The position numbers and the translations under genes are program-made. Shown piece after piece: positions 9,448 to 16,967 of a stretch of 64,000 nt of DNA. The first letter of the stretch is position 1; every line of letters begins with the position of its first letter. The DNA comes from Pseudobacter sp051955275 (lineage in GTDB: Bacteria; Bacteroidota; Bacteroidia; Chitinophagales; Chitinophagaceae), in NCBI RefSeq assembly GCF_051955275.1, contig NZ_JBQCGW010000220.1, positions 1-64,000 on the forward strand, read 5' to 3'. The notes under the pieces were generated by a model. That model saw nothing but the letters and a program-made list of their open reading frames with translations, was not told the DNA's origin and did no database searches.

Positions 9448-10059
9448 CTATGAAAATTTATTTATTTCCAGCGCCAGCAGGAACAGGGGAATATACACTC
9501 CTTTTTGCTGGAGGTAAAGCCTGATGGCTGTGGAGGCGCGGGTGAGCGTATTCTTGACTGTTTTGGGGGCAATGCCCAGGTTGCTGGCAATTTCATCGAT
9601 CCTCAATCCCTGTTCCCGGCTCAGCAGGTAGATCTTTTTTGCCTGTGGTGGCAGGCCGTCGATCGCCTGCTGTATGAATTTCCGGGTTTCGTTGAACTGC
9701 AGCACTGATTCGGGCGACTCTTTCCATTCCGGCCGCTCGTTCTGCATTACGGCCAGTTTAGGCCCTACCTTATTGATAAGTGATTGTTTGCGGAGATAAT
9801 TGAAGCATTGATAATAGACCACGGAGAAGATCCAGCTCCTGGGAGATTTCACCTCGGTGAGTTTTTCCCGGTTAAGCCAGATGCGCAGGAAGATGTCCTG
9901 TACGATGTCAGGCACCACCAACGGTGATTTGGTAAGTGTGGTGATCACGGGTTTTACCTGGGGAACGTACAGGTGAAAGAGTTGAATGAACGCCGTTTCA
10001 TCACCTTCCGCAATGCGGATAAATAACTCCTTATCGGTATCGCATGTATCCGTTCTCAA
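9448..10059 (-). CDS. ECF RNA polymerase sigma factor (Bacteroidetes expansion type)
   Basis: A 203-residue sigma-70 family protein. Region 2 covers about 20-90, with DIVQDIFLRIWLNRE and the DNA-melting segment ending in YYQCFNYLRKQ. Region 4 covers about 135-190, with GLRIDEIASNLGIAPKTVKN as its helix-turn-helix. The hydrophobic tail (PLFLLALEI) is frequent in the Bacteroidetes expansion family. It is the first gene of the sigma, FecR, SusC, SusD set and is expected to turn on that transporter operon when FecR is released by substrate. Confidence 0.92.
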   Translation of the reverse strand: MRTDTCDTDKELFIRIAEGDETAFIQLFHLYVPQVKPVITTLTKSPLVVPDIVQDIFLRIWLNREKLTEVKSPRSWIFSVVYYQCFNYLRKQSLINKVGPKLAVMQNERPEWKESPESVLQFNETRKFIQQAIDGLPPQAKKIYLLSREQGLRIDEIASNLGIAPKTVKNTLTRASTAIRLYLQQKGVYIPLFLLALEINKFS

Positions 10060-10137
10060 ACAGTCGGGTTTGGTTTCTCTTGAAGCACTAATCAGTTAAG
10101 TTGGTCATCTTTAATGACCCCGCATAATAAAATTACC

Positions 10138-10163
10138 AAAAAAGGATGATCTCAAATCATCCT
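10138..10163 (-). terminator. rho-independent terminator after metX
   Basis: A perfect 8-bp stem, AGGATGAT/ATCATCCT, with a 5-base loop is followed on the minus strand by six Ts. It lies 49 bases beyond the metX stop and separates metX from the downstream sigma gene. Confidence 0.85.
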
Positions 10164-10211
10164 GATGGCAACAGATATTAACTTTTTTCTGAAGAGATAA
10201 TCCCGGTATGA

Positions 10212-11228
10212 TCAGTACTGGTTCTTCAACCATTTGAGTAATTCTGCGGAGATCAGTTTCCCCTCCACCATAAATCCGTCATGGCCGTAGGCGGAGTCGA
10301 TCTCTATGAGCGAAGCGTTGGGCAGTTGTCTTTGCATGAACCTTTGTTCTTCCACCGGGCAGAGGATATCGCTGCTGATACCTATGATGAGGGTGCGCTG
10401 TTGAATGCCACGGAGAACGGCATCCACGTCGGCATTGCGGCCGCGGGCAAGATTGTGACTGTCCATGGACCGGGAGAGACTGAAGTAGGAGAAGGCGTTG
10501 AATCTTTTTACCAGTTTTTCTCCCTGGTAGTGAATATAGGAGGAGGCACGGAAGCCTTCGAGTTTGGAATGATCGGGGTCGGTCTGGTGTTTCACCATGA
10601 TGCCGTAGTTCCGGTAGGTGAGCATGCCAATGGCGCGGGCGGTCTTGAGGCCGGCTGCGCCTGCATCAGGTGCATCATTCTTCCAGGTGGCATCTGTTTC
10701 AATGGCCAGGCGCTGGGTGGTGTGCACGGCAATGCCCCAGGCGCTCTCAGTGGGAGAGGTGGCCAGCAGGAACAGCTGCTCTATCACTTCCGGCTCGGCA
10801 ACGGCCCATTCCATGGCCTGATAGCCGCCCATGCTGCCTCCCATGAGGAGGTGGATCCGGCTGATGCCCAGGTGACGGCGGAGCAGGATATGCGCCTGAA
10901 CCATATCGCGGATGGTAATGAGAGGAAAATGGTGAAAATAAGGCTGCCCTGTGCGGGGATCTGTACTGAGCGGGCCGGTAGTGCCATAACAGGAACCGAT
11001 GATATTAGCACAAACTATAAAGTATTCTTCCGGATTGATCACTTCTCCTGTGCCGATTACGCCTTTCCACCAGTCGGCCGCATCGGAATTGGCCGTCAGG
11101 GCATGACATACCCAAACCACCTTGCTGTTGGGCTGTAATTGGCCATAGGTATGGAAAGCCACGGTGAGCTCCGGCAAGATCTGCCCGGACTCCAGTTGAA
11201 ACGGTTCGTTAAAGTGAAAGGTCTGCAT
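10212..11228 (-). CDS. metX: homoserine O-acetyltransferase
   Basis: A 338-residue alpha/beta-hydrolase enzyme that transfers acetyl from acetyl-CoA to homoserine, the first committed step of methionine synthesis. The nucleophile serine is in GGSMGGYQAMEWA (about Ser132). The aspartate is in SSDILCPVEEQ (about Asp287) and the histidine in YGHDGFMVEG (about His316). The family block GSCYGTTGPLS is present. Length is slightly short for MetX (usually 340-380) but complete. It is transcribed away from OsmC and the trans-sulfuration gene that would use its product. A near-consensus -7 element (TTACTTTG) lies upstream on the minus strand. Confidence 0.93.
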   Translation of the reverse strand: MQTFHFNEPFQLESGQILPELTVAFHTYGQLQPNSKVVWVCHALTANSDAADWWKGVIGTGEVINPEEYFIVCANIIGSCYGTTGPLSTDPRTGQPYFHHFPLITIRDMVQAHILLRRHLGISRIHLLMGGSMGGYQAMEWAVAEPEVIEQLFLLATSPTESAWGIAVHTTQRLAIETDATWKNDAPDAGAAGLKTARAIGMLTYRNYGIMVKHQTDPDHSKLEGFRASSYIHYQGEKLVKRFNAFSYFSLSRSMDSHNLARGRNADVDAVLRGIQQRTLIIGISSDILCPVEEQRFMQRQLPNASLIEIDSAYGHDGFMVEGKLISAELLKWLKNQY

Positions 11229-11273
11229 TCGGTCAATACTGATTCAGGGTGCAAAGTAAATGCCTGCATGAAT

Positions 11274-11281
11274 TACATTTG
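11274..11281 (+). promoter_or_regulatory. TAnnTTTG -7 element for OsmC gene
   Basis: TACATTTG matches the Bacteroidota -7 consensus exactly and ends 14 bases before the ATG of the OsmC gene. It lies in the short divergent region shared with metX. No clear -33 TTG was seen at the usual distance. Confidence 0.5.
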
Positions 11282-11295
11282 CAAAAATCTTTACC

Positions 11296-11730
11296 ATGAT
11301 TAAAATTGAATTGGAGCGGGTAAAAGGCGATTACGGTTTTGAAGCTAAGGACGCATACGGCCATACGGTTCATATCGATAACAGCACAGAGGGAGGTGGC
11401 TCTGATTTCGGGGCCCGTCCCATGCAATTACTGCTGATGGGCCTGGGAGGCTGCAGCGGCATCGATATCGTATCGATCCTGAAGAAGCAGCGTCAGCCAG
11501 TGGAAGGTTTTAATATGAAGATAGAAGGCGAGCGTGAGGCGGGTAAAGAGCCATCCCTCTGGAGCAATGTACATATCGTATTTGAACTTACGGGGGAAGT
11601 GGATCCGCAGAAGGCTTACAAAGCAGCCGAACTTTCCATGGATAAATATTGTTCTGTTGCCGAAACCCTGCGCCGTGCGGGAGGCAATCTCACCTGGTCC
11701 GTTCGTGTGAATGGTCAAAACATCCAATAA
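11296..11730 (+). CDS. OsmC/Ohr family protein
   Basis: A 144-residue protein of normal family length. The two redox-cysteine blocks are present: GLGGCSGIDIVSIL near residue 55 and DKYCSVAETLRR near residue 117. OsmC-type proteins reduce organic hydroperoxides with paired cysteines; this sequence is closer to the YhfA-like branch than to Ohr. It ends 8 bases before the methionine-pathway gene that follows, so they are probably one transcript. That links it to sulfur metabolism by position only. Confidence 0.85.
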   Translation: MIKIELERVKGDYGFEAKDAYGHTVHIDNSTEGGGSDFGARPMQLLLMGLGGCSGIDIVSILKKQRQPVEGFNMKIEGEREAGKEPSLWSNVHIVFELTGEVDPQKAYKAAELSMDKYCSVAETLRRAGGNLTWSVRVNGQNIQ

Positions 11731-11738
11731 TCTCCAGT

Positions 11739-12905
11739 ATGTCACAACATCCCATTACTCAGGCAATCCGGATCCAGACCGAACGTACCAACGAAATGGA
11801 GCACAGCACGCCCATGTTCCTTACCAGCAGCTTCTGCTTTGATGATGCCGAGGAAATGCGCGCAACTTTTGCCGATGAGACCGACTTCAATATCTACAGC
11901 CGGTTCAGCAACCCTAACGTAAAAGAATTCACAGATAAGGTTTGCGCCCTCGAAGGTGCCGAAGCCGGTTATGCTACTGCATCTGGCATGAGCGCCATCT
12001 TCGCCTCCTTCATGGCGCTGATGAAACAGGGAGATCACCTGCTGGTCTGCAATGCCATTTTCGGCAGCACGCATACCGTGATCACCAAATTCCTTCCCAG
12101 GTTCGGCATCGAATACACTTATTTCGAGGCGGATAAGCCCGAAACCTGGGATGCCCTGGTTCGTCCAAATACCAAAATGATCTTTGTTGAAACGCCTACC
12201 AACCCGGGCCTTGACCTGGTGGACATGGAGAAAGCAAGCGCGCTTGCTAAAAAACATAACCTGCTCTTCAATGTAGACAACTGTTTTGCAACACCAATCG
12301 GCCAGCGTCCCATCGATTTCGGGGCCGACCTGGTAGTTCATTCCGCCACCAAGTGGATGGACGGGCAGGGCCGTGTGCTGGGCGGTGTGATCGTAGGCAG
12401 GAAAGAGCTGATCAAAGATATTTATCTCTTCTGCCGCAGTACCGGGCCATCACTGTCTCCCTTCAATGCCTGGATCCTGAGCAAAAGCCTTGAAACCCTG
12501 GACGTGCGTATGGAACGCCACGCTTCCAATGCGCTGACCCTGGCACAGAAATTAGAGAAACATTCTGCTATCTCCTGGCTGAAATATCCCTGGTTGCCCA
12601 GTCATCCGCAGCACGGGATCGCCAAAAAGCAAATGACGAATGGCGGTGGTATCGTGTGTTTTGAGCTGAAGGGCGGACTGGAAGCAGGACGTAAATTCCT
12701 GGACAGGCTGCAAATGCTGAGTTTAACAGCCAACCTGGGTGATACAAGGAGCATTGCATCACATCCTGCAAGCACTACGCATGCCAAGCTCACAGAGGCT
12801 GAGCGTGCAGCAGTGAATATAACGCCGGGGCTTATCCGAATTTCAGTTGGACTGGAAAAGGTGGATGATATTCTGGCTGATATCCTGCAGGCGCTGGAGG
12901 ATTAG
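11739..12905 (+). CDS. trans-sulfuration PLP enzyme, probably O-acyl-homoserine sulfhydrylase
   Basis: A 388-residue Cys/Met metabolism PLP-dependent enzyme. The start at 11739 (MSQHPITQAIRIQTER) is chosen because the longer frame from 11649 overlaps the OsmC gene. The PLP lysine is in VVHSATKWMDGQGRV, and the cofactor region GYATASGMSAIFA is typical. Sequence character is closest to O-succinylhomoserine sulfhydrylase (MetZ-like), yet the neighbouring gene makes the O-acetyl ester. It therefore probably takes O-acetylhomoserine and sulfide to homocysteine. Cystathionine synthase or lyase activity cannot be excluded from sequence alone. Confidence 0.87.
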   Translation: MSQHPITQAIRIQTERTNEMEHSTPMFLTSSFCFDDAEEMRATFADETDFNIYSRFSNPNVKEFTDKVCALEGAEAGYATASGMSAIFASFMALMKQGDHLLVCNAIFGSTHTVITKFLPRFGIEYTYFEADKPETWDALVRPNTKMIFVETPTNPGLDLVDMEKASALAKKHNLLFNVDNCFATPIGQRPIDFGADLVVHSATKWMDGQGRVLGGVIVGRKELIKDIYLFCRSTGPSLSPFNAWILSKSLETLDVRMERHASNALTLAQKLEKHSAISWLKYPWLPSHPQHGIAKKQMTNGGGIVCFELKGGLEAGRKFLDRLQMLSLTANLGDTRSIASHPASTTHAKLTEAERAAVNITPGLIRISVGLEKVDDILADILQALED

Positions 12906-12937
12906 TGAAAATCGGCCTGTGCCCGTAAAATCAGCTT

Positions 12938-13053
12938 GTGTCCGGTAGCTCGCCTCTGACGAGTTACTTCTATTTGTTCGCCTCCGGCGAACACCGTGTC
13001 GCCGGGAGGCGGCGGAATAAAAGTCACTCGCGGGGACGCGAGCGACCGGGCAC
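12938..13053. repeat. nested-hairpin palindromic repeat, copy A (degraded left arm)
   Basis: This fills the gap between the trans-sulfuration gene and the CHAD gene. It holds four consecutive small stems: CTCG/CGAG, TTCGCC/GGCGAA, GTCGCC/GGCGGC and CTCGCG/CGCGAG. It closes with gaccgggcac, which pairs loosely with gtgtccggta at its start. It shares the element core TTCTATTTG and CACCGTGTCGCCGG with copy B. The left arm has drifted, while the right arm is intact. It may also act as a terminator. Confidence 0.8.
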
Positions 13054-13074
13054 TGCGAAATAAAATTTTTCATC

Positions 13075-13869
13075 ATGAGAAAGCCGCAACCTGCTAAAGT
13101 GGTGAGAAGCCTTGGGAAAACCATTGCTGAGCATTGCCGGAAGATCCCGGGCGGCTTCGATGTTGAGGATATACATGATCTGAGAGTGGCTTATAAGAAG
13201 CTGCGATCTTTTCTGAGGCTGATGCAGGGAGATGACAGGAATGTAAAAATGCCGGATGAGATCAAAGTGATTTATCGGTCATGCGGAACCGTTAGAGATA
13301 TGCAGCTGATCATTGAACGCTTGAGAGAATGGAAGGAGATCATCCCGGGCTTTCTCAAAGGTATTCATCATGATCTCTTTCAGGCCAAGGAATTACTGGT
13401 GATACACATCGAAGATACCAGTATCAGTAAAACCATTAAAGAGCTGATGGATGAGTTGCCGCCAACGGTTACGGAAGAAATGTTGAAACGTTTCATCCAG
13501 CGGAAAGTGGCTACTATCCATGTGCTGCTGCTGGCACTGGAGCATGAGGAGGAATTGCACGCCATCCGGAAAGCGTTGAAAGACCTGGTATACGTAAAAA
13601 AGATCCTGGAAACAGAACTGAAATATGATTATGCTTTTCCGGAATGGCAAGATGATAATAAGCTGGAAGAGCTCACAACCATGCTGGGCGATCTCAACGA
13701 CCAGTACATCGCGCTTTCTTTTCTGAATGAAGAGCGGATGCAGCAGGCTCCTCTGGAAGAACAAACCGCGCTTCAGCAATTACTCGCACAATGGAAACTT
13801 TCCAAAGAACAGGCGCAGCAAACTGCCATGCAGGAAGTGCGCAGCCTGCAGGGTTTCTTTCAGGTATAA
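13075..13869 (+). CDS. CHAD domain protein
   Basis: A 264-residue helical protein. The N-terminal block DIHDLRVAYKKLRSFLRLM (from about residue 32) carries the conserved His and basic residues of the CHAD domain. The later LNDQYIALSFL matches its second half. CHAD domains bind polyphosphate and localise to polyphosphate granules in some bacteria. No CYTH or polyphosphate kinase gene is beside it. It follows a palindromic repeat and converges with murF, the stops only 9 bases apart. Confidence 0.85.
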   Translation: MRKPQPAKVVRSLGKTIAEHCRKIPGGFDVEDIHDLRVAYKKLRSFLRLMQGDDRNVKMPDEIKVIYRSCGTVRDMQLIIERLREWKEIIPGFLKGIHHDLFQAKELLVIHIEDTSISKTIKELMDELPPTVTEEMLKRFIQRKVATIHVLLLALEHEEELHAIRKALKDLVYVKKILETELKYDYAFPEWQDDNKLEELTTMLGDLNDQYIALSFLNEERMQQAPLEEQTALQQLLAQWKLSKEQAQQTAMQEVRSLQGFFQV

Positions 13870-13878
13870 TTTCTGTAA

Positions 13879-15153
13879 TTACAATATTTTTTCCATCTGC
13901 ATACTACGCGATCCTTTTACCAGGAAGCTGGTATGCTGGAAATTTTGAGCGGTCAGCCATTCTTTGGCGGCGGCTGCATTCTCCATGCTTATGAAGGGAT
14001 GATCGATCTTTCTGAAATCGCCACCTACCAGAACCACTGCCTTCCAGTTGTATTTTTTGATGAGATCGATGATCTGCTGGTGTTCCTGCAGGCTTTCAGG
14101 GCCGAGTTCCATCATGCCTCCGAGCATCAGCACTTTGTTGTTGCCCTTGAGCGAGGCAAAGTTGTCGATGGCAGCCCGCATACTGCTGGGGTTGGCGTTG
14201 TACGCATCCAGGATATAGCTGTTATTGCCGATGGTCATCAGCTGAGAGCGGCTGTTGCTGGGGGTATAGTTCTCAATGGCGGTGCGGATGGCTTCATCGG
14301 ATACACCAAAATGCTTTCCGATGGTAACTGCCACCAGGATATTCGGCAGATTGTAAGCGCCTACCAGTTTGCTGTTGATGGTGAAGGGCTGACTGCCGGT
14401 GATGGACACAGACAGGAAGGGTTCACTTTGAGATACCTCTCCCGTTACTGTTGCATTGGAAGTGCCGTAGGTAATGATCTTTTCAATGCCTTTGCTCATT
14501 TCCTGCAGGTAATCATAATCCCACATTACGAAGGCGGTGCCGTTGTGCGCGCGGAGATAATTGAAGAGCTCTCCTTTGCCTTTGCGAACGCCTTCAATAC
14601 CTCCGAATCCTTCCAGGTGCGCCTTGCCTGCATTGGTGATGATTCCATGGGTAGGCAGGGTGTACAGGCAATAGCTTTCGATCTCTTTCTGGTGATTGGC
14701 TCCCATTTCTATCACAGCCATTTCTGCATCGGGTTGAACACGCAGGAGGGTGAGGGGGATGCCTATATGATTATTCAGGTTGCCCTGTGTTGTGTATGTT
14801 TTGTAGCGGGCGGCAAGCACGGTGCTTACCAGTTCCTTGGTAGTGGTTTTACCGTTACTGCCGGTGATGGCAATAAAGGGGATATCGAATTGTTCCCGGT
14901 GGTGTTTGGCCAGTTGCTGCAGGGTGCTGAGCACATCTTCCACCTGGAGGATCTTTTCATGGGGGCTTGCCGGTGGTTCATCCACGATGGCATAGGCGGC
15001 GCCTGCATCCAGTGCGGCCTGTGCAAAAGTATTACCATTGAAATTCGGTCCCTTCAGGGCAAAATACAGATCGCCTGCCCTGAGGGCGCGGGTGTCTGTC
15101 TGCACGGAAGGAAATTGCTGGTAGACCTTGTATAATTCAGGAATTGTGATCAT
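13879..15153 (-). CDS. murF: UDP-N-acetylmuramoyl-tripeptide--D-alanyl-D-alanine ligase
   Basis: A 424-residue cytoplasmic Mur ligase that adds D-Ala-D-Ala to the peptidoglycan precursor. The ATP-binding loop ITGSNGKTTTKELV lies at about 100-115, then EMGANHQKEI and GIITNAGKAHLEGFGG, and the C-terminal domain has YILDAYNANPSSMRAAI. These patterns separate MurF from MurC, D and E. No other Mur gene is adjacent, so it is outside a division/cell-wall cluster. A terminator separates it from gldJ upstream. Confidence 0.95.
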   Translation of the reverse strand: MITIPELYKVYQQFPSVQTDTRALRAGDLYFALKGPNFNGNTFAQAALDAGAAYAIVDEPPASPHEKILQVEDVLSTLQQLAKHHREQFDIPFIAITGSNGKTTTKELVSTVLAARYKTYTTQGNLNNHIGIPLTLLRVQPDAEMAVIEMGANHQKEIESYCLYTLPTHGIITNAGKAHLEGFGGIEGVRKGKGELFNYLRAHNGTAFVMWDYDYLQEMSKGIEKIITYGTSNATVTGEVSQSEPFLSVSITGSQPFTINSKLVGAYNLPNILVAVTIGKHFGVSDEAIRTAIENYTPSNSRSQLMTIGNNSYILDAYNANPSSMRAAIDNFASLKGNNKVLMLGGMMELGPESLQEHQQIIDLIKKYNWKAVVLVGGDFRKIDHPFISMENAAAAKEWLTAQNFQHTSFLVKGSRSMQMEKIL

Positions 15154-15182
15154 AAGAATGTGATGGAAGCAAATGTAGTAAA

Positions 15183-15210
15183 ATAAAAAAGCCGTCCTTT
15201 TGAGACGGCT
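15183..15210 (-). terminator. rho-independent terminator after gldJ
   Basis: A perfect stem AGCCGTC/GACGGCT with a 7-base loop is followed on the minus strand by TTTTTT. It lies 22 bases beyond the gldJ stop. Confidence 0.88.
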
Positions 15211-15231
15211 CTTTTATTATCTTAAATGAAC

Positions 15232-16776
15232 TTATCTTTTTCTGGTGTTCTGCCTTCTGTTGGGATAGTCGATACCAGTTTTGCGACCATTACCTTCAGG
15301 GCTACCTACGCGATCCATAGCGCAACGGAAACCTACGGTGCTGCTTGCCTGATCTTCTTCCATGTAACGGCGTGTGCCGGGGGAGAGCCAGTATGCGCGG
15401 TCGTTCCAGCTACCACCTTTGATCACGCGGGATTTGTCGGAGATCAGGGTAGTGAGGCCGTAACCGTATTTAACACCCAGGAGGAGCGAATCACCATCGA
15501 GGTAGTTGATCACGTTTCCTTTCTGGTAGTTGCGGCGGTTCTTGCTTTCTTCGTCAGTTACGTAAACTTTCTTTACGCGGCCGAGAGAATCTTTCTCAAA
15601 CTCACCGTCTTTATTCTTGTAGTTGTTCTCGAAGTAGTTACCACGATAAGGAGATACATCATCGTTATCGGTGGAGTTCATCGGACGGTAAACGTCACCT
15701 ACCCACTCGTTCACGTTTCCGGACATATTATAAAGACCGAATGCGTTGGGGTAGAAAGAGGTTACAGGTGCAGTGTAAACAGCACGGTCGTTCAGACCAC
15801 CTGCAACACCCATGTTATCACCATTACCTCTCTTGAAGTTGGCGAGGAAAGTACCCTGCCATGCGCCGCGGCGTGTATCACGGAGACCGTTCACGTTCTG
15901 GCTCCAGGAGAATACCTGTTTGTTGGTGATGAGCTCCTCACCGCGTTTTCCTTCCTTGCGGCTTGGGCTCGGGTTCTGACCTACGAGACCGAGGGCTGCA
16001 TATTCCCATTCAGCTTCCGTTGGGAGGCGGTAGTTGGGGAGCAGGATACCGTCTTCGAAAGTTACAGTAGTTCTTGGAGTTCCGTTGGGGTTCTTAAGAG
16101 GGTTCTTCTTGGAACGAACGGAATTGCCTGGGGTAGGAGTGGTCAGACCGATGAGGTATGACTTGGTGTTGAAGCTTTCGCCACCCTGACCCTGAATATT
16201 TTTGAGCGTTGTTTTATTGATGAAGCCTTTCTGAACCAGGGCCAGCTCGTTCACACGGTCTGAGCGCCAGAGACAGAAATCGTATGCCTGCCTCCAGGTT
16301 ACGCCTACTACAGGATAGTAGTTATAAGCCGGGTGACGGAAGTAATATTCAACCAAAGGCTCGTTGTAAGCCAGCTCGCTACGCCAAACGAGGGTATCGG
16401 GAAGGGCTCCTTCACGAACATCTTTATATTCATCGGCATCAAATACGTTATTGATCCAGTAGAGATATTCGCGGTAATGGATATTGGCCACCTCTGTACG
16501 GTCGATGTAGAAAGAGTTCACCGTTTTACGGGCAGGAACGTTGTTCCAGTCGCTCATTACATCTTCCTCGGTAGCCCCCATCATGAAAGTACCCCCCTGA
16601 ACAAACACGAGACCGGGGCCGGTATGTTGTTCTTTCTCACGGGATACCTGGTAACCACCCTGATCTTTGCTATTGTATTCCCAGCCGGTTACAGAGGATT
16701 TCTCCTTCTTGTTGCTCTTACAGCTGGCGAGAGCCGCGGCGCAGGATACCAGTACGAATAGGTTTTTCAAGTTCAT
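15232..16776 (-). CDS. gldJ: gliding motility/type IX secretion lipoprotein GldJ
   Basis: A 514-residue lipoprotein (lipobox AALASC, Cys19) with a formylglycine-generating-enzyme/sulfatase-modifying-factor fold. Typical GldJ blocks are TGPGLVFVQGGTFMMG, DWNNVPARKTVNSFYIDR, EGALPDTLVWR and RHPAYNYYPVVGVTW. The C-terminal FGE-type end has VIKGGSWNDRAYW and VGFRCA. GldJ is an outer-membrane lipoprotein needed for gliding and for stability of the secretion apparatus in Flavobacterium; it is related to GldK but not equivalent. It is divergent from porU, with about 190 bases between them, placing two type IX secretion genes back to back. Confidence 0.9.
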   Translation of the reverse strand: MNLKNLFVLVSCAAALASCKSNKKEKSSVTGWEYNSKDQGGYQVSREKEQHTGPGLVFVQGGTFMMGATEEDVMSDWNNVPARKTVNSFYIDRTEVANIHYREYLYWINNVFDADEYKDVREGALPDTLVWRSELAYNEPLVEYYFRHPAYNYYPVVGVTWRQAYDFCLWRSDRVNELALVQKGFINKTTLKNIQGQGGESFNTKSYLIGLTTPTPGNSVRSKKNPLKNPNGTPRTTVTFEDGILLPNYRLPTEAEWEYAALGLVGQNPSPSRKEGKRGEELITNKQVFSWSQNVNGLRDTRRGAWQGTFLANFKRGNGDNMGVAGGLNDRAVYTAPVTSFYPNAFGLYNMSGNVNEWVGDVYRPMNSTDNDDVSPYRGNYFENNYKNKDGEFEKDSLGRVKKVYVTDEESKNRRNYQKGNVINYLDGDSLLLGVKYGYGLTTLISDKSRVIKGGSWNDRAYWLSPGTRRYMEEDQASSTVGFRCAMDRVGSPEGNGRKTGIDYPNRRQNTRKR

Positions 16777-16954
16777 TTTAGATAGCTTTATGCCTTTTGG
16801 TTCAATTAAGTTAAACGCAGATGAAGCGCAAAAATTGTACAGTTTCCGTATAAAAAATGTAAACTTTTATTCCGCTAAGGCAGGTTTTTATTAACAGGGT
16901 AACAATTTTTTGCAGATGAATAACCTGCAATTGCGAATATAGGCACTTTCGATC

Positions 16955-16962
16955 TATTTTTG
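16955..16962 (+). promoter_or_regulatory. TAnnTTTG -7 element for porU
   Basis: TATTTTTG ends only 5 bases before the porU ATG, with a TTG 21 bases upstream (16931-16933) as a possible -33 element. The predicted transcript start is at or next to the start codon, so the message would have almost no leader. Confidence 0.6.
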
Positions 16963-16967
16963 ATCAG

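Noticed and set aside
10281..11138. A 285-codon plus-strand open frame opposite metX
   Set aside because: Gly/Val-rich translation without family features; metX has all its catalytic residues on the other strand.
13933..15135. A 400-codon plus-strand open frame opposite murF
   Set aside because: It mirrors the codon structure of murF and has no domain, signal or start context; an effect of composition on the opposite strand.
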